Source: Paenibacillus illinoisensis NBRC 15959 (GTDB taxonomy: Bacteria > Bacillota > Bacilli > Paenibacillales > Paenibacillaceae). From it: DNA of 61,719 nucleotides. The notes beneath the pieces were generated by a model. The model was not told the origin of the DNA. It made no database searches and saw nothing but the letters and a program-made list of their open reading frames with translations. The stretch covers positions 1 through 61,719 of the forward strand of contig NZ_BIME01000019.1 of NCBI RefSeq assembly GCF_004000925.1. Reading direction: 5' to 3'. Shown one piece after another: positions 16,473 through 25,981 of the stretch. Both the position numbers and the translations under genes were made by a program. Positions within the stretch are counted from its first letter, which is position 1. Each line of letters starts with the position of its first letter.

Positions 16473-17924
16473 CTAAATATCCTTTGAGACATTTTCGATC
16501 GCGCGCTTCAGCTGTGCATCATATTGAGGATTGGCAATACGTTCAATCAGAGCCGCTTCCAGTGATTCAGCGGTTTTCTCGTCGATCTCGCCGGTAACCT
16601 CAATGCCTTTCTGTTTCTGGAATGCTTTGACCGCTTCTTGCGTCTTCTGGTCATAGTATCCATCTACACGATCCGGCTTGAAGTCGAGTCCTCTCAGCAT
16701 CGTCTGCGCACTTTTCACATCCGTGCTATTGCTGTCATATTTCAAAGGTAATTTCTCTTTGTTAATCGGTGCCACCGAGAAGTAATCCGGCTGGTTCACC
16801 GCTATATCCGGTTTGATGCCTTTTTCATGAATCCAGTCTCCATTCGGAGTCAGCCATTTCGCAATGGTGATTTTCAGCAGGCTGCCATCACCCATTTGCT
16901 TGTCATAGCTCGTCTGTACCGTGCCTTTACCAAAGGAGTTTTCGCCAACCAGCGTTGCGCCTGCAGACTGCTGCAATGCACCGGCCAAAATTTCCGACGC
17001 ACTTGCGCTTCCTTTGTTCATCAGTACCGTAATCGGGTACGACTTGCTGGAACCATTCGATTTGCTTTGCTCACGTTTGCCGTTTTTGTCCTCGACCTGC
17101 ACGATCACTTTGCCTTTTGGAACAAACTGCTCGGCAATGTCGATAACGACTTGCAATACGCCGCCCGGATCATTACGAACGTCAATGACCAGACCCTTCA
17201 TGTTCTGTTTCTCCAGATTGGCCAGCTCTTCCTTGAAGCGTTCTCCGGTATTCAGCGAGAATTGGGTGATGGTAATGACACCTACACCGTTATCCTCCAT
17301 GTGGGCATATACCGTCTCGAGATCAATGTCATCACGCACAATGGTAAATTCAATCAATTCTGTAGAACCGGCGCGCTTCACTTGGACCTTGGCTTCACTG
17401 CCCTTTGGACCTCTGATTTTGTTAACAGCCTTGTTTAATTCAAGACCTTGCAGAGATTCACCATTCACAGACATGATCATATCTTTCGCCCGAATACCTG
17501 CTTTCTCGGCAGGTGATCCTTTGATCGGGGATACGACAACGACGTTTCCATCCTGCGAGGATACCTCGGCCCCGATCCCGGTAAAGGATCCTTCAATGGA
17601 CTCCTCAAACTGGGCAGCCGTTTCCTGCCCCATGTAGTTGGAGTATGGATCGCCAAGGGATTCCATCATGCCGTTGATCGCACCATCGATCAGCTTGGTC
17701 TTATCGACATCTTTATAATAGTTGCTTGAGATCAAATCCATTGCGGTTTCAATCTTCTTCAAATCGTTCTTCTGCTGCGTATTGCCGGTTACACTGGCCA
17801 GCAGGCCTTCACCCGAAGTGGTCTGATTGGCCACGCCGGGATAACTCATCAGTACCAGCGTAAGCAGGCTCCCTCCAAGGAGGGCCACAATGGCAAGCAG
17901 CAGCGCCGATCTTTTCTTCATCAT
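16473..17924 (-). CDS. ctpB: S41-family C-terminal processing peptidase CtpB
   Basis: This is a carboxy-terminal processing serine protease exported to the cell surface, 483 residues from the chosen ATG (ribosome site AAAGGCGGTGA, 8 bases before). Order of parts: signal anchor (about 4-28), N-terminal helical domain, PDZ (about 110-190), S41 catalytic domain, and a C-terminal peptidoglycan-binding repeat (DGYYDQKTQEAVKAFQ). By spacing the catalytic residues are Ser308 (in GSASASEI), Lys333 and Gln337. In B. subtilis CtpB cleaves SpoIVFA to trigger sigma-K activation in sporulation. The neighbours ftsEX and minJ are the same as there. Confidence 0.9.
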   Translation of the reverse strand: MMKKRSALLLAIVALLGGSLLTLVLMSYPGVANQTTSGEGLLASVTGNTQQKNDLKKIETAMDLISSNYYKDVDKTKLIDGAINGMMESLGDPYSNYMGQETAAQFEESIEGSFTGIGAEVSSQDGNVVVVSPIKGSPAEKAGIRAKDMIMSVNGESLQGLELNKAVNKIRGPKGSEAKVQVKRAGSTELIEFTIVRDDIDLETVYAHMEDNGVGVITITQFSLNTGERFKEELANLEKQNMKGLVIDVRNDPGGVLQVVIDIAEQFVPKGKVIVQVEDKNGKREQSKSNGSSKSYPITVLMNKGSASASEILAGALQQSAGATLVGENSFGKGTVQTSYDKQMGDGSLLKITIAKWLTPNGDWIHEKGIKPDIAVNQPDYFSVAPINKEKLPLKYDSNSTDVKSAQTMLRGLDFKPDRVDGYYDQKTQEAVKAFQKQKGIEVTGEIDEKTAESLEAALIERIANPQYDAQLKRAIENVSKDI

Positions 17925-18057
17925 CCGTTTGCTCACCGCCTTTAGTTTTGAAGCGTGTCAGATTCCATATGCCCGAATCCATTCCCTGAACATGCCAGCT
18001 TAGTATATGTCTAGCTTGTACGGAATATGTCTTTTCCATTCCTTCAGAGTCAATCCA

Positions 18058-19335
18058 TTACAGGTAATTCATTGGATTCACTGGCGTACCATTTTCACGA
18101 ACTTCGAAGTGCAAGTGAGGTCCGGTTGAATTACCCGTGTTGCCTGACTCGGCAATAAGGTCGCCTTTGCTCACTGTATCTCCCTTGCTTACCTTAAATC
18201 CGCCTTCACGCAGGTGACCATACAATGTCCAGAGTCCGCCACCATGGTCTACGATAACGGTATAACCGTAACCACTGTACCACTCTGCCATGATAACGAT
18301 ACCGCCTGATGCCGCGTGAACTGAGGTTCCCACAGGTACAGCAAAATCAGTACCATTGTGCATCTTGCCTACTTCACCCGTAATAGGGTGTGTACGACGA
18401 CCGAATGGCGAGGAAATGCGTCCGCCGGATACCGGTTTGGAGAAGATACCATTGCCCGCGGTATACACGGGTTCACTGCTGCCTGTGCTGACTTTCGTTG
18501 GCGCCTTCGCTGCTGCTGCAGCCCGAGCTGCTGCGGCTGCTTTTGCTTTGGCAGCGGCGGCTGCCTGCTGCTCACGAAGTTTGTTTTTTTCCTGAAGCAA
18601 CGCTGAACGCTTGCTGGCGATCTGAATCAACACATCTTCCTGCTCCTGCGTCAGCTCTTCCGACTCTTCAATTTTAGCATCATAGGAAGCCAGAAGCACC
18701 TGCTTCTCCTGTTCCTTTTCATTTAACTGGGCTTTGCGTTGTTTCTTTTGTGCATATAGGCTTTTGGCTTCCGCATACTGCTTGTCCAGTTCAGCCTTTT
18801 TGTCGACAACGAGCTGCTTATCCTTTTTGTGCTCATCCAGCAGATGCTGATCCTGATCCACAATCGTTTTCAGCGAATCTGCACGTGTCAGGAAATCCGA
18901 GAAGCTTGTTGAAGACAGCAACACATCCAGATAGGATACGGCTCCATCGGTATACATCAGACGTACACGCGATTCCAGCAGTTTCTCCCTTGCGACAATG
19001 CGCTCCTCTGCAGCCTGGAGATCTTTTTTCGTCGTTCGAAGATCTTCTTCCGTGTTCTCAATTTCCAGGGAAACGTTCGCCAGTTCATCACTGACAACAT
19101 TGATCTGCTCCATGACAACCTTCAGATAGGCGTTGGTTTTGTTCTTGTAATGCTGGGCTTCCTTCTTGTTGGAAGCAGCCTTTTTCTGTTCCTGTTTGGC
19201 CGCAGCTGCCTTGCTCTCCAGCTGGCTAATCTGTTGATCGATGTCGCTAATGCTACTCTTGGCATATCCGTCCGAAGGTTGAAGCGTCAATCCGGCCAAT
19301 AACGTAAAGGCCAGCAGCGAAGCTGTTTTTTTCAA
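18058..19335 (-). CDS. EnvC-like coiled-coil M23 peptidase
   Basis: This is a secreted murein hydrolase or hydrolase activator, 425 residues. The start is a TTG with a GGGGGA site about 8 bases upstream; it gives a clean signal peptide (KKTASLLAFTLLAG) while an earlier in-frame TTG would prepend odd sequence. Residues about 30-240 form a long coiled coil, followed by an Ala-rich linker, then an M23 LytM domain with HNGTDFAVPVG and HLHFEV, so the zinc ligands are intact. It sits directly downstream of ftsEX. FtsEX complexes activate coiled-coil wall hydrolases (EnvC, PcsB, CwlO), so this is the likely target here; that link is inferred. Confidence 0.85.
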   Translation of the reverse strand: MKKTASLLAFTLLAGLTLQPSDGYAKSSISDIDQQISQLESKAAAAKQEQKKAASNKKEAQHYKNKTNAYLKVVMEQINVVSDELANVSLEIENTEEDLRTTKKDLQAAEERIVAREKLLESRVRLMYTDGAVSYLDVLLSSTSFSDFLTRADSLKTIVDQDQHLLDEHKKDKQLVVDKKAELDKQYAEAKSLYAQKKQRKAQLNEKEQEKQVLLASYDAKIEESEELTQEQEDVLIQIASKRSALLQEKNKLREQQAAAAAKAKAAAAARAAAAAKAPTKVSTGSSEPVYTAGNGIFSKPVSGGRISSPFGRRTHPITGEVGKMHNGTDFAVPVGTSVHAASGGIVIMAEWYSGYGYTVIVDHGGGLWTLYGHLREGGFKVSKGDTVSKGDLIAESGNTGNSTGPHLHFEVRENGTPVNPMNYL

Positions 19336-19520
19336 AATGGTGATCCCCCATCCTATGAATTCACAAGAAAGCAACCTACACAGGTGGTGAACATCATGTT
19401 CTTATGCTTTCTTCCATCTAATTAAGAGTGCGTCTTCCCTACATATCGTCAAACAGCGTCCAATTGTGAACCTGCTTTGTCATTCTTTTTCGACAATTTC
19501 TGCAATTTCAGTAATAAATA

Positions 19521-20438
19521 TTAAACCTTAAGTGACTTGCGAATGGACAGTGTACTTCCCAAAATACCTACCAGCACACCGAGTCCGATCAAAAGGGTTC
19601 CAAACAGCAACCAAATGTCGCTGAGCGGGATCAGGTTAAGCATCTGCATGAATACATCCTGACCAATGGTAGCCAGCAGTCGGCTGTAACCGAAGAACAA
19701 AACTGCTACCGTAATCATGGAACCGATGAATCCAATCAGCGCACCCTCAATAAAGAAAGGCCAGCGAATGAATGTATTCGTTGCACCGACGAGCTTCATG
19801 ATGCCGATCTCCCGGCGACGGGCAAGAATCGTTACGCGAATCGTATTCGAGATCAGGAACATGGACATCAGAGCCAGTCCCCCAACAAAAATAAATCCGA
19901 TATTCCGGACAAGTCTTGTGAATTTAAACAGTACATCCACCGTTTCCTTGCCGTAGTTCACTTTCATGATCGGCTTCTCCGGGTGCTTTTCGTTCAAGGC
20001 TTCAATTTTTTGCGCCACAAAAGTGACGGTTTCCGGTTCAATGACCTCCACTTCAATCGTCTCCGGCAGCGGATTATTATCCACGTCAAAACCGTCCAGT
20101 ACGTTATTCGCACTGTCGCCAAGACGTTCACGGAACTCCTTGAGTCCCTCTTCCTTGGAAACAAAGCGAATTTCACTCACTTCCGGCATTGCACTGATCT
20201 CCTGCTGCAGCGTATTGCGCAGGCCCTCATCCACATTCAGCTCCAGAAACGTACTGATCTCTACCTGACTGTCCACCTGGTTAGCCATGGAGTTCACATT
20301 CAGTACCAGCAGCATGAATACGCCAAGGATCAGCAGCGACACGATGATCGACATGATGGATGCCACGGACATCCAGCCATTGCGGAATACGTTTTTGAAT
20401 CCCTCCCGCATATGGCGCAAGAGAGTACTAAAATTCAT
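19521..20438 (-). CDS. ftsX: Cell-division ABC permease FtsX
   Basis: This 305-residue membrane subunit of FtsEX has four helices (about 22-45, 175-200, 225-250, 270-300) and an extracellular loop of about 120 residues between the first two. The RRREIGIMKLVGAT coupling segment and N-terminal MREGFKNVFRNGWMS are typical. Its start overlaps ftsE by 11 bases. FtsEX passes ATP hydrolysis to a wall hydrolase outside; the M23 protein next in line is the probable partner. No cccB is found between here and prfB, unlike B. subtilis. Confidence 0.95.
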   Translation of the reverse strand: MNFSTLLRHMREGFKNVFRNGWMSVASIMSIIVSLLILGVFMLLVLNVNSMANQVDSQVEISTFLELNVDEGLRNTLQQEISAMPEVSEIRFVSKEEGLKEFRERLGDSANNVLDGFDVDNNPLPETIEVEVIEPETVTFVAQKIEALNEKHPEKPIMKVNYGKETVDVLFKFTRLVRNIGFIFVGGLALMSMFLISNTIRVTILARRREIGIMKLVGATNTFIRWPFFIEGALIGFIGSMITVAVLFFGYSRLLATIGQDVFMQMLNLIPLSDIWLLFGTLLIGLGVLVGILGSTLSIRKSLKV

Positions 20439-21114
20439 AACCGTATTCCCCTCTCATCTGATCCCGTACAATCTGGCCGCGCTCAATCGCGATAACCCGT
20501 TTACGCATCGTGTTCACGATATCCTTGTTATGGGTTGCCATGACAATCGTCGTTCCTCTGAAATTGATCTCATCCAGCAGCTGCATAATGCCCCATGACG
20601 TTTCCGGATCAAGGTTACCCGTAGGCTCGTCCGCGATAATCACTGACGGATTGTTTACAATCGCCCGTGCGATGGCAATACGCTGCTGTTCCCCTCCTGA
20701 CAATTGCGAAGGTTCACGATTCGCCTTGCTGCGCAGTCCCACCAGATCGAGCACTTCCATGACCCGTTTCTTGATGTGACGCTTCGGTGCCTCAATAACC
20801 TCCATGGCAAAAGCCACGTTCTCAAACGCTGTCATCTTGGGCAAGAGACGGAAGTCCTGAAACACTACACCGATGTTGCGGCGCACATAAGGAATCTTGC
20901 GTGGTTTCAACTTACCGATATTAAATCCATTGATGGATATTTGTCCTTTGGTCGGAATTTCTTCTCTGTACATCAGTTTCATAAATGTTGATTTACCTGC
21001 GCCGGACGGACCGACGATATACACAAATTCATTGCGGTCGATCTTCACCGACACCCCTTGTAATGCGTGGGTCCCATTGGCGTAGGTCTTCCACACGTCC
21101 TGCATTTCTATCAC
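20428..21114 (-). CDS. ftsE: Cell-division ATP-binding protein FtsE
   Basis: This is the ATPase of FtsEX, 228 residues, full length. Walker A is GPSGAGKST (about 35-43), signature LSGGEQQRIAIARA, Walker B IIADEPTGNLDP, switch His in MATHNK. The N-terminus IEMQDVWKTYANGT is typical. It heads the ftsEX unit and is divergent from the VanW-family gene. In spore formers FtsEX affects cell elongation and the timing of sporulation entry through wall hydrolases. Confidence 0.96.
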   Translation of the reverse strand: MIEMQDVWKTYANGTHALQGVSVKIDRNEFVYIVGPSGAGKSTFMKLMYREEIPTKGQISINGFNIGKLKPRKIPYVRRNIGVVFQDFRLLPKMTAFENVAFAMEVIEAPKRHIKKRVMEVLDLVGLRSKANREPSQLSGGEQQRIAIARAIVNNPSVIIADEPTGNLDPETSWGIMQLLDEINFRGTTIVMATHNKDIVNTMRKRVIAIERGQIVRDQMRGEYGYEF

Positions 21115-21256
21115 ATCATCACTTCCTGCTCACATAGTTAGCCATTATCATTTCGACACAATCCCGGCAATTCCTTTAAAAAGACCTGAAATTCATCAGG
21201 AGCAATCCATTTTACCCTTATTTCGATCCTCTGGATGGAAACATATAAAATATATT

Positions 21257-21272
21257 GTAACAAATTTGTTAC
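21257..21272. promoter_or_regulatory. Perfect palindrome between ftsE and the VanW gene
   Basis: GTAACAAATTTGTTAC reads identically on both strands and lies midway between two divergent genes. The same half sites GTAACA and TGTTAC occur in the yhbD promoter at 26635-26652 with a 6-base centre instead of 4. The regulator is unknown. Confidence 0.5.
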
Positions 21273-21366
21273 CTATTGAGTACCCGAAAGTTTTCCTGCA
21301 TTGGATCATATATATAGAAAGTGTTACGAAATGCGGAACATCAGAAGTATAAAGGAGCGTACGGAT

Positions 21367-22797
21367 ATGAAAAAAATACATTTCGCCGTCATTGTCGTGT
21401 TTTCCATTCTCTTTATCGGCTCCGCTTCCTACGGATTGTTGTATATGTATGTGAACCAGCCCGCTTTGCCGAGTAAGGTGCAGGTCGGCGGCTGGCAGGT
21501 CGGCGGCGTGAATCGGAGTGAGGCGCTTCTGGGACTGGACGAACGTTTGAAAAAGCTGGGGGACTGGCCTGTTACGCTGGAGGTGGATGAGCCCTCCCTG
21601 ACGCTGAACATGACTGTGATCGAAGCCGGTGCGGAATACAGTGCGGACGCCTTTCGGGCGGCGGTACATGAGCTGGAGGAAGGGAATGTGTGGGAACGTG
21701 CGTATGCCCGTTATCATTTTGCGGAGGAATGGCCTCTCGAACAACGGTACAATAACCACTCCCTTAGAACACGTTTGAGCCCTGACTGGGAAAAGGAAAC
21801 CTTCGGCACCCCCGCAGACGCTGTCCGGCGGATCACCGCAAACGACAAGGTCCAGTACATCCCGGAGAAGGGCGTCCGGCGGATCGCCTGGGATGAACTA
21901 GAGGCCAGGCTGCTGGCGAAGCTTCCCCACGATTTCACCGTGCTGGACAATGGGAACACACCCGCCGCACTGTTAATTCAGCTGCCCCTATACACCGAGC
22001 AGCCTGAAGTCACGGTGGAGTCTTTACGCAAGGAAGGCATTGAGCGGAAGATCATCCAGTTCTCCACAGGGCTGGGAAGCAGCACGGAAGGACGCATACA
22101 TAATGTCAGTGCAGCAGCACAATCCGTGAACGGCATGATTTTGGAGCCTGGCGGCATGTTCGACTATGAAAAGATCATTCGACATGCCGAGAAGGAATAC
22201 GGCTTCCGCGAAGCCCCGGTTATTGTTAGGGGGCGTCTCACCCCCGGGATTGGCGGAGGCATATGTCAGGTGTCCAGTACCGTATACAATGCAGCCTTGT
22301 TAACTGGACTTGATATTGTCGAGCGGCGCAACCATTCGATACCCGTCAAATATTTGCCAAAAGGACTGGACGCCACTTTTGCTTCTGGCGCTATCAATTT
22401 CCGTTTCAAGAACAATACGGGCAAATCCCTGTTGATCCTTGCTGAAGTGAAGAATCACCAATTAACCGTCAAATTTTTTGGTACTTTTCCCGAGAATGTC
22501 AGCTACGCACTCGAATCCCACACCATCGAAACGCTAAGCGCCCCTGTAAAGTATGTATCCAGCAATGTGCTGCCGGATGGTGCCCAGCAGGTTTTGCAAA
22601 ACGGGCAGCCTGGCTACATTGTGGAAACCGTACGTATCAAGAAGGTGGATGGCAAAGTGGTGGAGTCCAAAACCATTTCGCGAGATACCTACAAAGCTCA
22701 GGATCGCCTTATCGCACGTTCAGGTCATAGCAGCCTGCCAGATCCGCAGGAGCCTTCTGTTGTAGAGGACGGTGTGAGTGATACCAAACAGCCATAA
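21367..22797 (+). CDS. VanW-family cell-wall protein with G5-like tail
   Basis: This surface protein has 476 residues. The start is an ATG 9 bases after AAAGGAG; the longer frame upstream has no ribosome site. A signal anchor (about 5-27) is followed by YoaR-like peptidoglycan-binding segments (about 40-230), then the VanW domain (about 235-375) with GRIHNVSAAA, PGGMFDYEKI, GGGICQVSSTVYNAAL and RRNHSIPV, and a G5-like domain near the C-terminus. VanW proteins accompany some vancomycin clusters but are common in wall biology of spore formers; no van genes are here, so resistance should not be assumed. It is divergent from ftsE. Confidence 0.85.
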   Translation: MKKIHFAVIVVFSILFIGSASYGLLYMYVNQPALPSKVQVGGWQVGGVNRSEALLGLDERLKKLGDWPVTLEVDEPSLTLNMTVIEAGAEYSADAFRAAVHELEEGNVWERAYARYHFAEEWPLEQRYNNHSLRTRLSPDWEKETFGTPADAVRRITANDKVQYIPEKGVRRIAWDELEARLLAKLPHDFTVLDNGNTPAALLIQLPLYTEQPEVTVESLRKEGIERKIIQFSTGLGSSTEGRIHNVSAAAQSVNGMILEPGGMFDYEKIIRHAEKEYGFREAPVIVRGRLTPGIGGGICQVSSTVYNAALLTGLDIVERRNHSIPVKYLPKGLDATFASGAINFRFKNNTGKSLLILAEVKNHQLTVKFFGTFPENVSYALESHTIETLSAPVKYVSSNVLPDGAQQVLQNGQPGYIVETVRIKKVDGKVVESKTISRDTYKAQDRLIARSGHSSLPDPQEPSVVEDGVSDTKQP

Positions 22798-22812
22798 GAG
22801 TTGGACAAAGTA

Positions 22813-22862
22813 AAAGACACACCTCTCTATTGCTCCGCGTGGAGATAGAATGGTGTGTCTTT
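22813..22862. terminator. Bidirectional terminator after the VanW gene
   Basis: AAAGACACACC and GGTGTGTCTTT arms lie between convergent genes. Confidence 0.85.
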
Positions 22863-22877
22863 GTTGTTCAATTCATA

Positions 22878-24443
22878 TTAATGCCCTGCTGTGTACTCTC
22901 CCTGTTCCTCGCCGATCACCATCTTTTCTTTTCCCATAAAGAAAGCAGCAATCAGAGCCAGTGCCGCCGGAATGGCCGCCCAGGCAAACAACTGCACGAT
23001 CGAGGAGGATAACGCATGAGTGATCGCCTCCAGCACCTGAGGTGGAATGGCCTGTCTAAGCTCCGGAGAGAGCAAGGCGTGCGGGTCGCTCAGATTCAAG
23101 CCCTCCGGCATGCTGCCTGCTGGCACTCCGGCTCCTGCACCGCCCGCTTCTGCAGCCGAACCGGCTAGGGCATCGTTCATTTTGCGCGTAAATACCTGGC
23201 TCTGAACAATCCCAAAGATTGTAATCCCCATCGTCATCCCGAGGGACCGCAAAAAGTTAAGCGTAGAACTAGCGGCACCACGTCTCTGTGGTTCGAAAGC
23301 ATTCATGGCCGCATTGCTGAGCACGGAGAACGAAGCTCCCACACCCAGACCAACGAGCACCATAAATACGCGGATCGTCCAGAGCGACGAGCTTTCGTCC
23401 AGTGTCGTCAGTAACCCAAGGCCGAGCACCAGCAGCGCCAGTGTCGGGATCATAATGTTCCGATACTTGATCTTGGTCATCAGCACCCCGCCCATCGAAG
23501 CGGTGATGACTGACCCAAGCATCATAGGCAGCAGCACAAGACCCGAATTGGTCGCTTTACCCCCGAGCACACCCTGTATGAAGATGGGAATGTACACCGA
23601 CGCCGTGATAAATGCCGCACCACTGAACATGGCAATGACATTACTGGACCAGTACACGCGGTTGCGGAACATGTTAAAGGATATAATCGGTTCCTTCGCT
23701 CTTGATTCGGCAAATACGAACAGCAGCGCCAGCACTGCAAATCCGGCGAACAAACCGAGAATTTGCCACGAGTTCCATGCATACGTTTTGCCACCAAGTT
23801 CGAGGCCGAAGATCAGACATACTACAGCACCAATCAGTGTCACTGCACCCAGCCAGTCAATCTGCTGGGATTGATGCTGGTGAGATTCCTTGTAGAAAAA
23901 CGCAATAAACACAAACGCAATCAGTCCGAGCGGCAGGTTAATATAAAATACCCATTCCCACGTGGCGTACTGTGTGATGTACGCACCCAGCAGCGGTCCG
24001 AATACGCTGGATAATCCAAAGACAGCTCCAAACAATCCGCCAAGCTTGCCCCGCGCTTCCGGTGCAACCACGTCAAACATGATGGTAAACGCAATCGGCA
24101 CCAAGGCACCTGCACCAATCCCCTGAATGGCTCTGTACATGGTCAGCTCCACAATGGATGTTGCTGTTCCACATAACGCCGAACCAAGCATAAACACGAT
24201 AATTCCGAATACAAAAAACTTCTTCCGTCCATACATGTCGGACAATTTACCGAAGATCGGCATCCCTGCCATCTCGGCGACCATGTAAGCTGAAGTCACC
24301 CAAACGAATTTGTCGAGGCCACCCAGCTTCCCGACGATATCCCCCATCGCCGTTGCCACGATGGTGTTATCCATCGAAGCCATCAGTATGCTGAGCAGCA
24401 GCCCTGCCAGCACCAATCCAATACTGTTTTTACGTGCAACCAT
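22878..24443 (-). CDS. DHA2-family MFS drug transporter, 14 TM
   Basis: This is a proton-driven multidrug exporter of the EmrB/QacA type, about 521 residues. Fourteen hydrophobic helices can be counted. Motif A (GKLSDMYGRKK) lies after TM2, with the TM1 signature LDNTIV appearing as MASMDNTIVATAM, and motif C-like GAxxGPLLGAYI in TM5. An extracytoplasmic loop rich in Gly/Ala (about 420-470) lies before the last helix. Start chosen at the ATG with GGAGAG 9-10 bases upstream; an ATG six codons earlier is possible. It stands alone between the VanW gene and the bactofilin set. Substrate unknown. Confidence 0.88.
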   Translation of the reverse strand: MVARKNSIGLVLAGLLLSILMASMDNTIVATAMGDIVGKLGGLDKFVWVTSAYMVAEMAGMPIFGKLSDMYGRKKFFVFGIIVFMLGSALCGTATSIVELTMYRAIQGIGAGALVPIAFTIMFDVVAPEARGKLGGLFGAVFGLSSVFGPLLGAYITQYATWEWVFYINLPLGLIAFVFIAFFYKESHQHQSQQIDWLGAVTLIGAVVCLIFGLELGGKTYAWNSWQILGLFAGFAVLALLFVFAESRAKEPIISFNMFRNRVYWSSNVIAMFSGAAFITASVYIPIFIQGVLGGKATNSGLVLLPMMLGSVITASMGGVLMTKIKYRNIMIPTLALLVLGLGLLTTLDESSSLWTIRVFMVLVGLGVGASFSVLSNAAMNAFEPQRRGAASSTLNFLRSLGMTMGITIFGIVQSQVFTRKMNDALAGSAAEAGGAGAGVPAGSMPEGLNLSDPHALLSPELRQAIPPQVLEAITHALSSSIVQLFAWAAIPAALALIAAFFMGKEKMVIGEEQGEYTAGH

Positions 24444-24515
24444 TGTACTCAATCTCTCCATTCACGCTCTATTCATATGACTGAAATAGTATATCCGAAA
24501 AGCCGCCCCCAATAA

Positions 24516-25220
24516 TCAGTCCACGGACCGATTGCGCTGAACCAAAACTTCGGATTGTGAATGGATCTGCAGAGATGAACGGTATTCAACTGTACCAATT
24601 CGGCAGCCTGGCCCAATTTTTATTTTATCTCCCCGGACAACCTCGGCTACCGTGTTCTCTAACTCAATGTCATCTCCTTCAATCATGTTTACCGTGAGAA
24701 TCGATTGATTATTCGCAAATAAACCTTCGAGCAGCTTTCCCCGGCCACTCTTGACAGAGATGATTGAACCGCCAATCTCCCTCGCTTCAGACGGACCCAT
24801 GATTTTAAGTGTCATTTCTTCTGCGGTAAGCATACCTCCGACCGTAAAACGACCATTGAGTTTGAGATTCTCCGCCTGACAGTCACCCGGTAGATGAAAC
24901 TCACCTACCACTTTCATTTTTTCAGCTTTTGCATGTAAGCCGGATACGTCACTCCCACTCTCATCTTCAGGGCCGACAGCTCGTTCTGTTAGGGTTAGAG
25001 TTCCCGTAATTTTAATATCGTCTGATTCAAGAGATCCGTAGATGACCGACGTGCCCGTACATTTGAATTGATCACAATATAAGTCATTGTTAAAGGAGGA
25101 ATCTCCTACAACCTTGACCTTGCCGTACACACCGCCAGCGGAGCTTCCTTCACCGATAATGCTGATGTCATTTCTCTTGTCTGATGGACTAACGTTATGG
25201 TTATTCAAGTCGCATCCCAT
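24516..25220 (-). CDS. bacF: Bactofilin, BacF/YhbF-like
   Basis: This polymer-forming cytoskeletal protein has 234 residues from an ATG with AAAGGA 5 bases upstream; a GTG at 25241 gives a longer but less likely form. The body is a series of short beta-helix rungs (SVIYGSLESDDIKITGTL, MKVVGEFHL, AENLKLNGRF). In B. subtilis BacE and BacF (YhbE, YhbF) are needed for assembly of flagellar hook and filament. It is third gene of a yhbD-bacE-bacF operon with the same order and sizes as there. Confidence 0.85.
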   Translation of the reverse strand: MGCDLNNHNVSPSDKRNDISIIGEGSSAGGVYGKVKVVGDSSFNNDLYCDQFKCTGTSVIYGSLESDDIKITGTLTLTERAVGPEDESGSDVSGLHAKAEKMKVVGEFHLPGDCQAENLKLNGRFTVGGMLTAEEMTLKIMGPSEAREIGGSIISVKSGRGKLLEGLFANNQSILTVNMIEGDDIELENTVAEVVRGDKIKIGPGCRIGTVEYRSSLQIHSQSEVLVQRNRSVD

Positions 25221-25241
25221 TCCTTTCTCTATAAATCCCAC

Positions 25242-25967
25242 TTAAATGCGCTGGCTGCTGCCCACCTTGGCATCAGGATCAATCTCAAGCTCGCCTGAGT
25301 ATTCAACAAGTTTGATGCTGCAGCCACGGCCGATATACACTTTGCTGCCACGAACAATATCAGCCTCCGTATCTTCCAATATGATCTCATCCCCTTCAAT
25401 TAAGGATGTTTTGAAGGAGGGTGTACCGCCCAGACCGATACTTTTCCAAAAGCCACTTTGTTCCTTCCGACGAATATCAATACGTTCTCCGCCAATCTCT
25501 TTGGCTGAAGAAGATGTATGCAGCTTGATCTCAACGGATCCTGCATTCAGAAAGCCACTGATTTTGATATTGCCCTGTACGTTCAGGGACTCACATTGCA
25601 CATCACCATCAATAGTGATCATGCCGCCAATATCGATGCGTTCTCCATCCACTCGTCCACGTACGGTACACTTGCCGTTTACTTCAAGCTCAGGACTAAT
25701 GAGATTTCCATGAATGGTTGTCAGGCCATCCACACGAACACGGGAGCTGTTCAAGGGGCCATTCAGCGTGCACATGCCGTTGATGGTTGCACTTTCCGCA
25801 CTTAAGGCTCCGTGCATCTTCAACGTCCCATTCACACTCAAGGAGGTACAATCCAGATTGCCGTTTACTTTGGCCATGCCATCAATGGAAACCCGGTGAA
25901 AGGCTCCACCTGCTGTTTGACTCAAGCCTGATACATTCAGATCATTTCTCAAATGACGTTCTTCCAT
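25242..25967 (-). CDS. bacE: Bactofilin, BacE/YhbE-like
   Basis: This polymer-forming cytoskeletal protein has 241 residues. The second of two close ATGs is chosen because GGGGAGA lies 8 bases before it. The N-terminal half is a regular beta-helix: NGNLDCTSLSVNGTLKMHG, GMCTLNGPL, GLTTIHGNL, GKCTVRGRV, GMITIDGDV, GNIKISGFL, one rung about every 17-20 residues. A charged C-terminal part (EIGGERIDIRR, DEIILEDTEADIVRG) is shared with the adjacent BacF-like protein, showing that the two are paralogues from duplication. It probably co-polymerises with BacF. Confidence 0.87.
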   Translation of the reverse strand: MEERHLRNDLNVSGLSQTAGGAFHRVSIDGMAKVNGNLDCTSLSVNGTLKMHGALSAESATINGMCTLNGPLNSSRVRVDGLTTIHGNLISPELEVNGKCTVRGRVDGERIDIGGMITIDGDVQCESLNVQGNIKISGFLNAGSVEIKLHTSSSAKEIGGERIDIRRKEQSGFWKSIGLGGTPSFKTSLIEGDEIILEDTEADIVRGSKVYIGRGCSIKLVEYSGELEIDPDAKVGSSQRI

Positions 25968-25981
25968 GTCCATTCTCCCCT

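Noticed and set aside
21367..22797. VanW protein as evidence of vancomycin resistance
   Set aside because: No vanA/H/X or other resistance genes nearby; VanW domains are common in wall proteins of spore formers.
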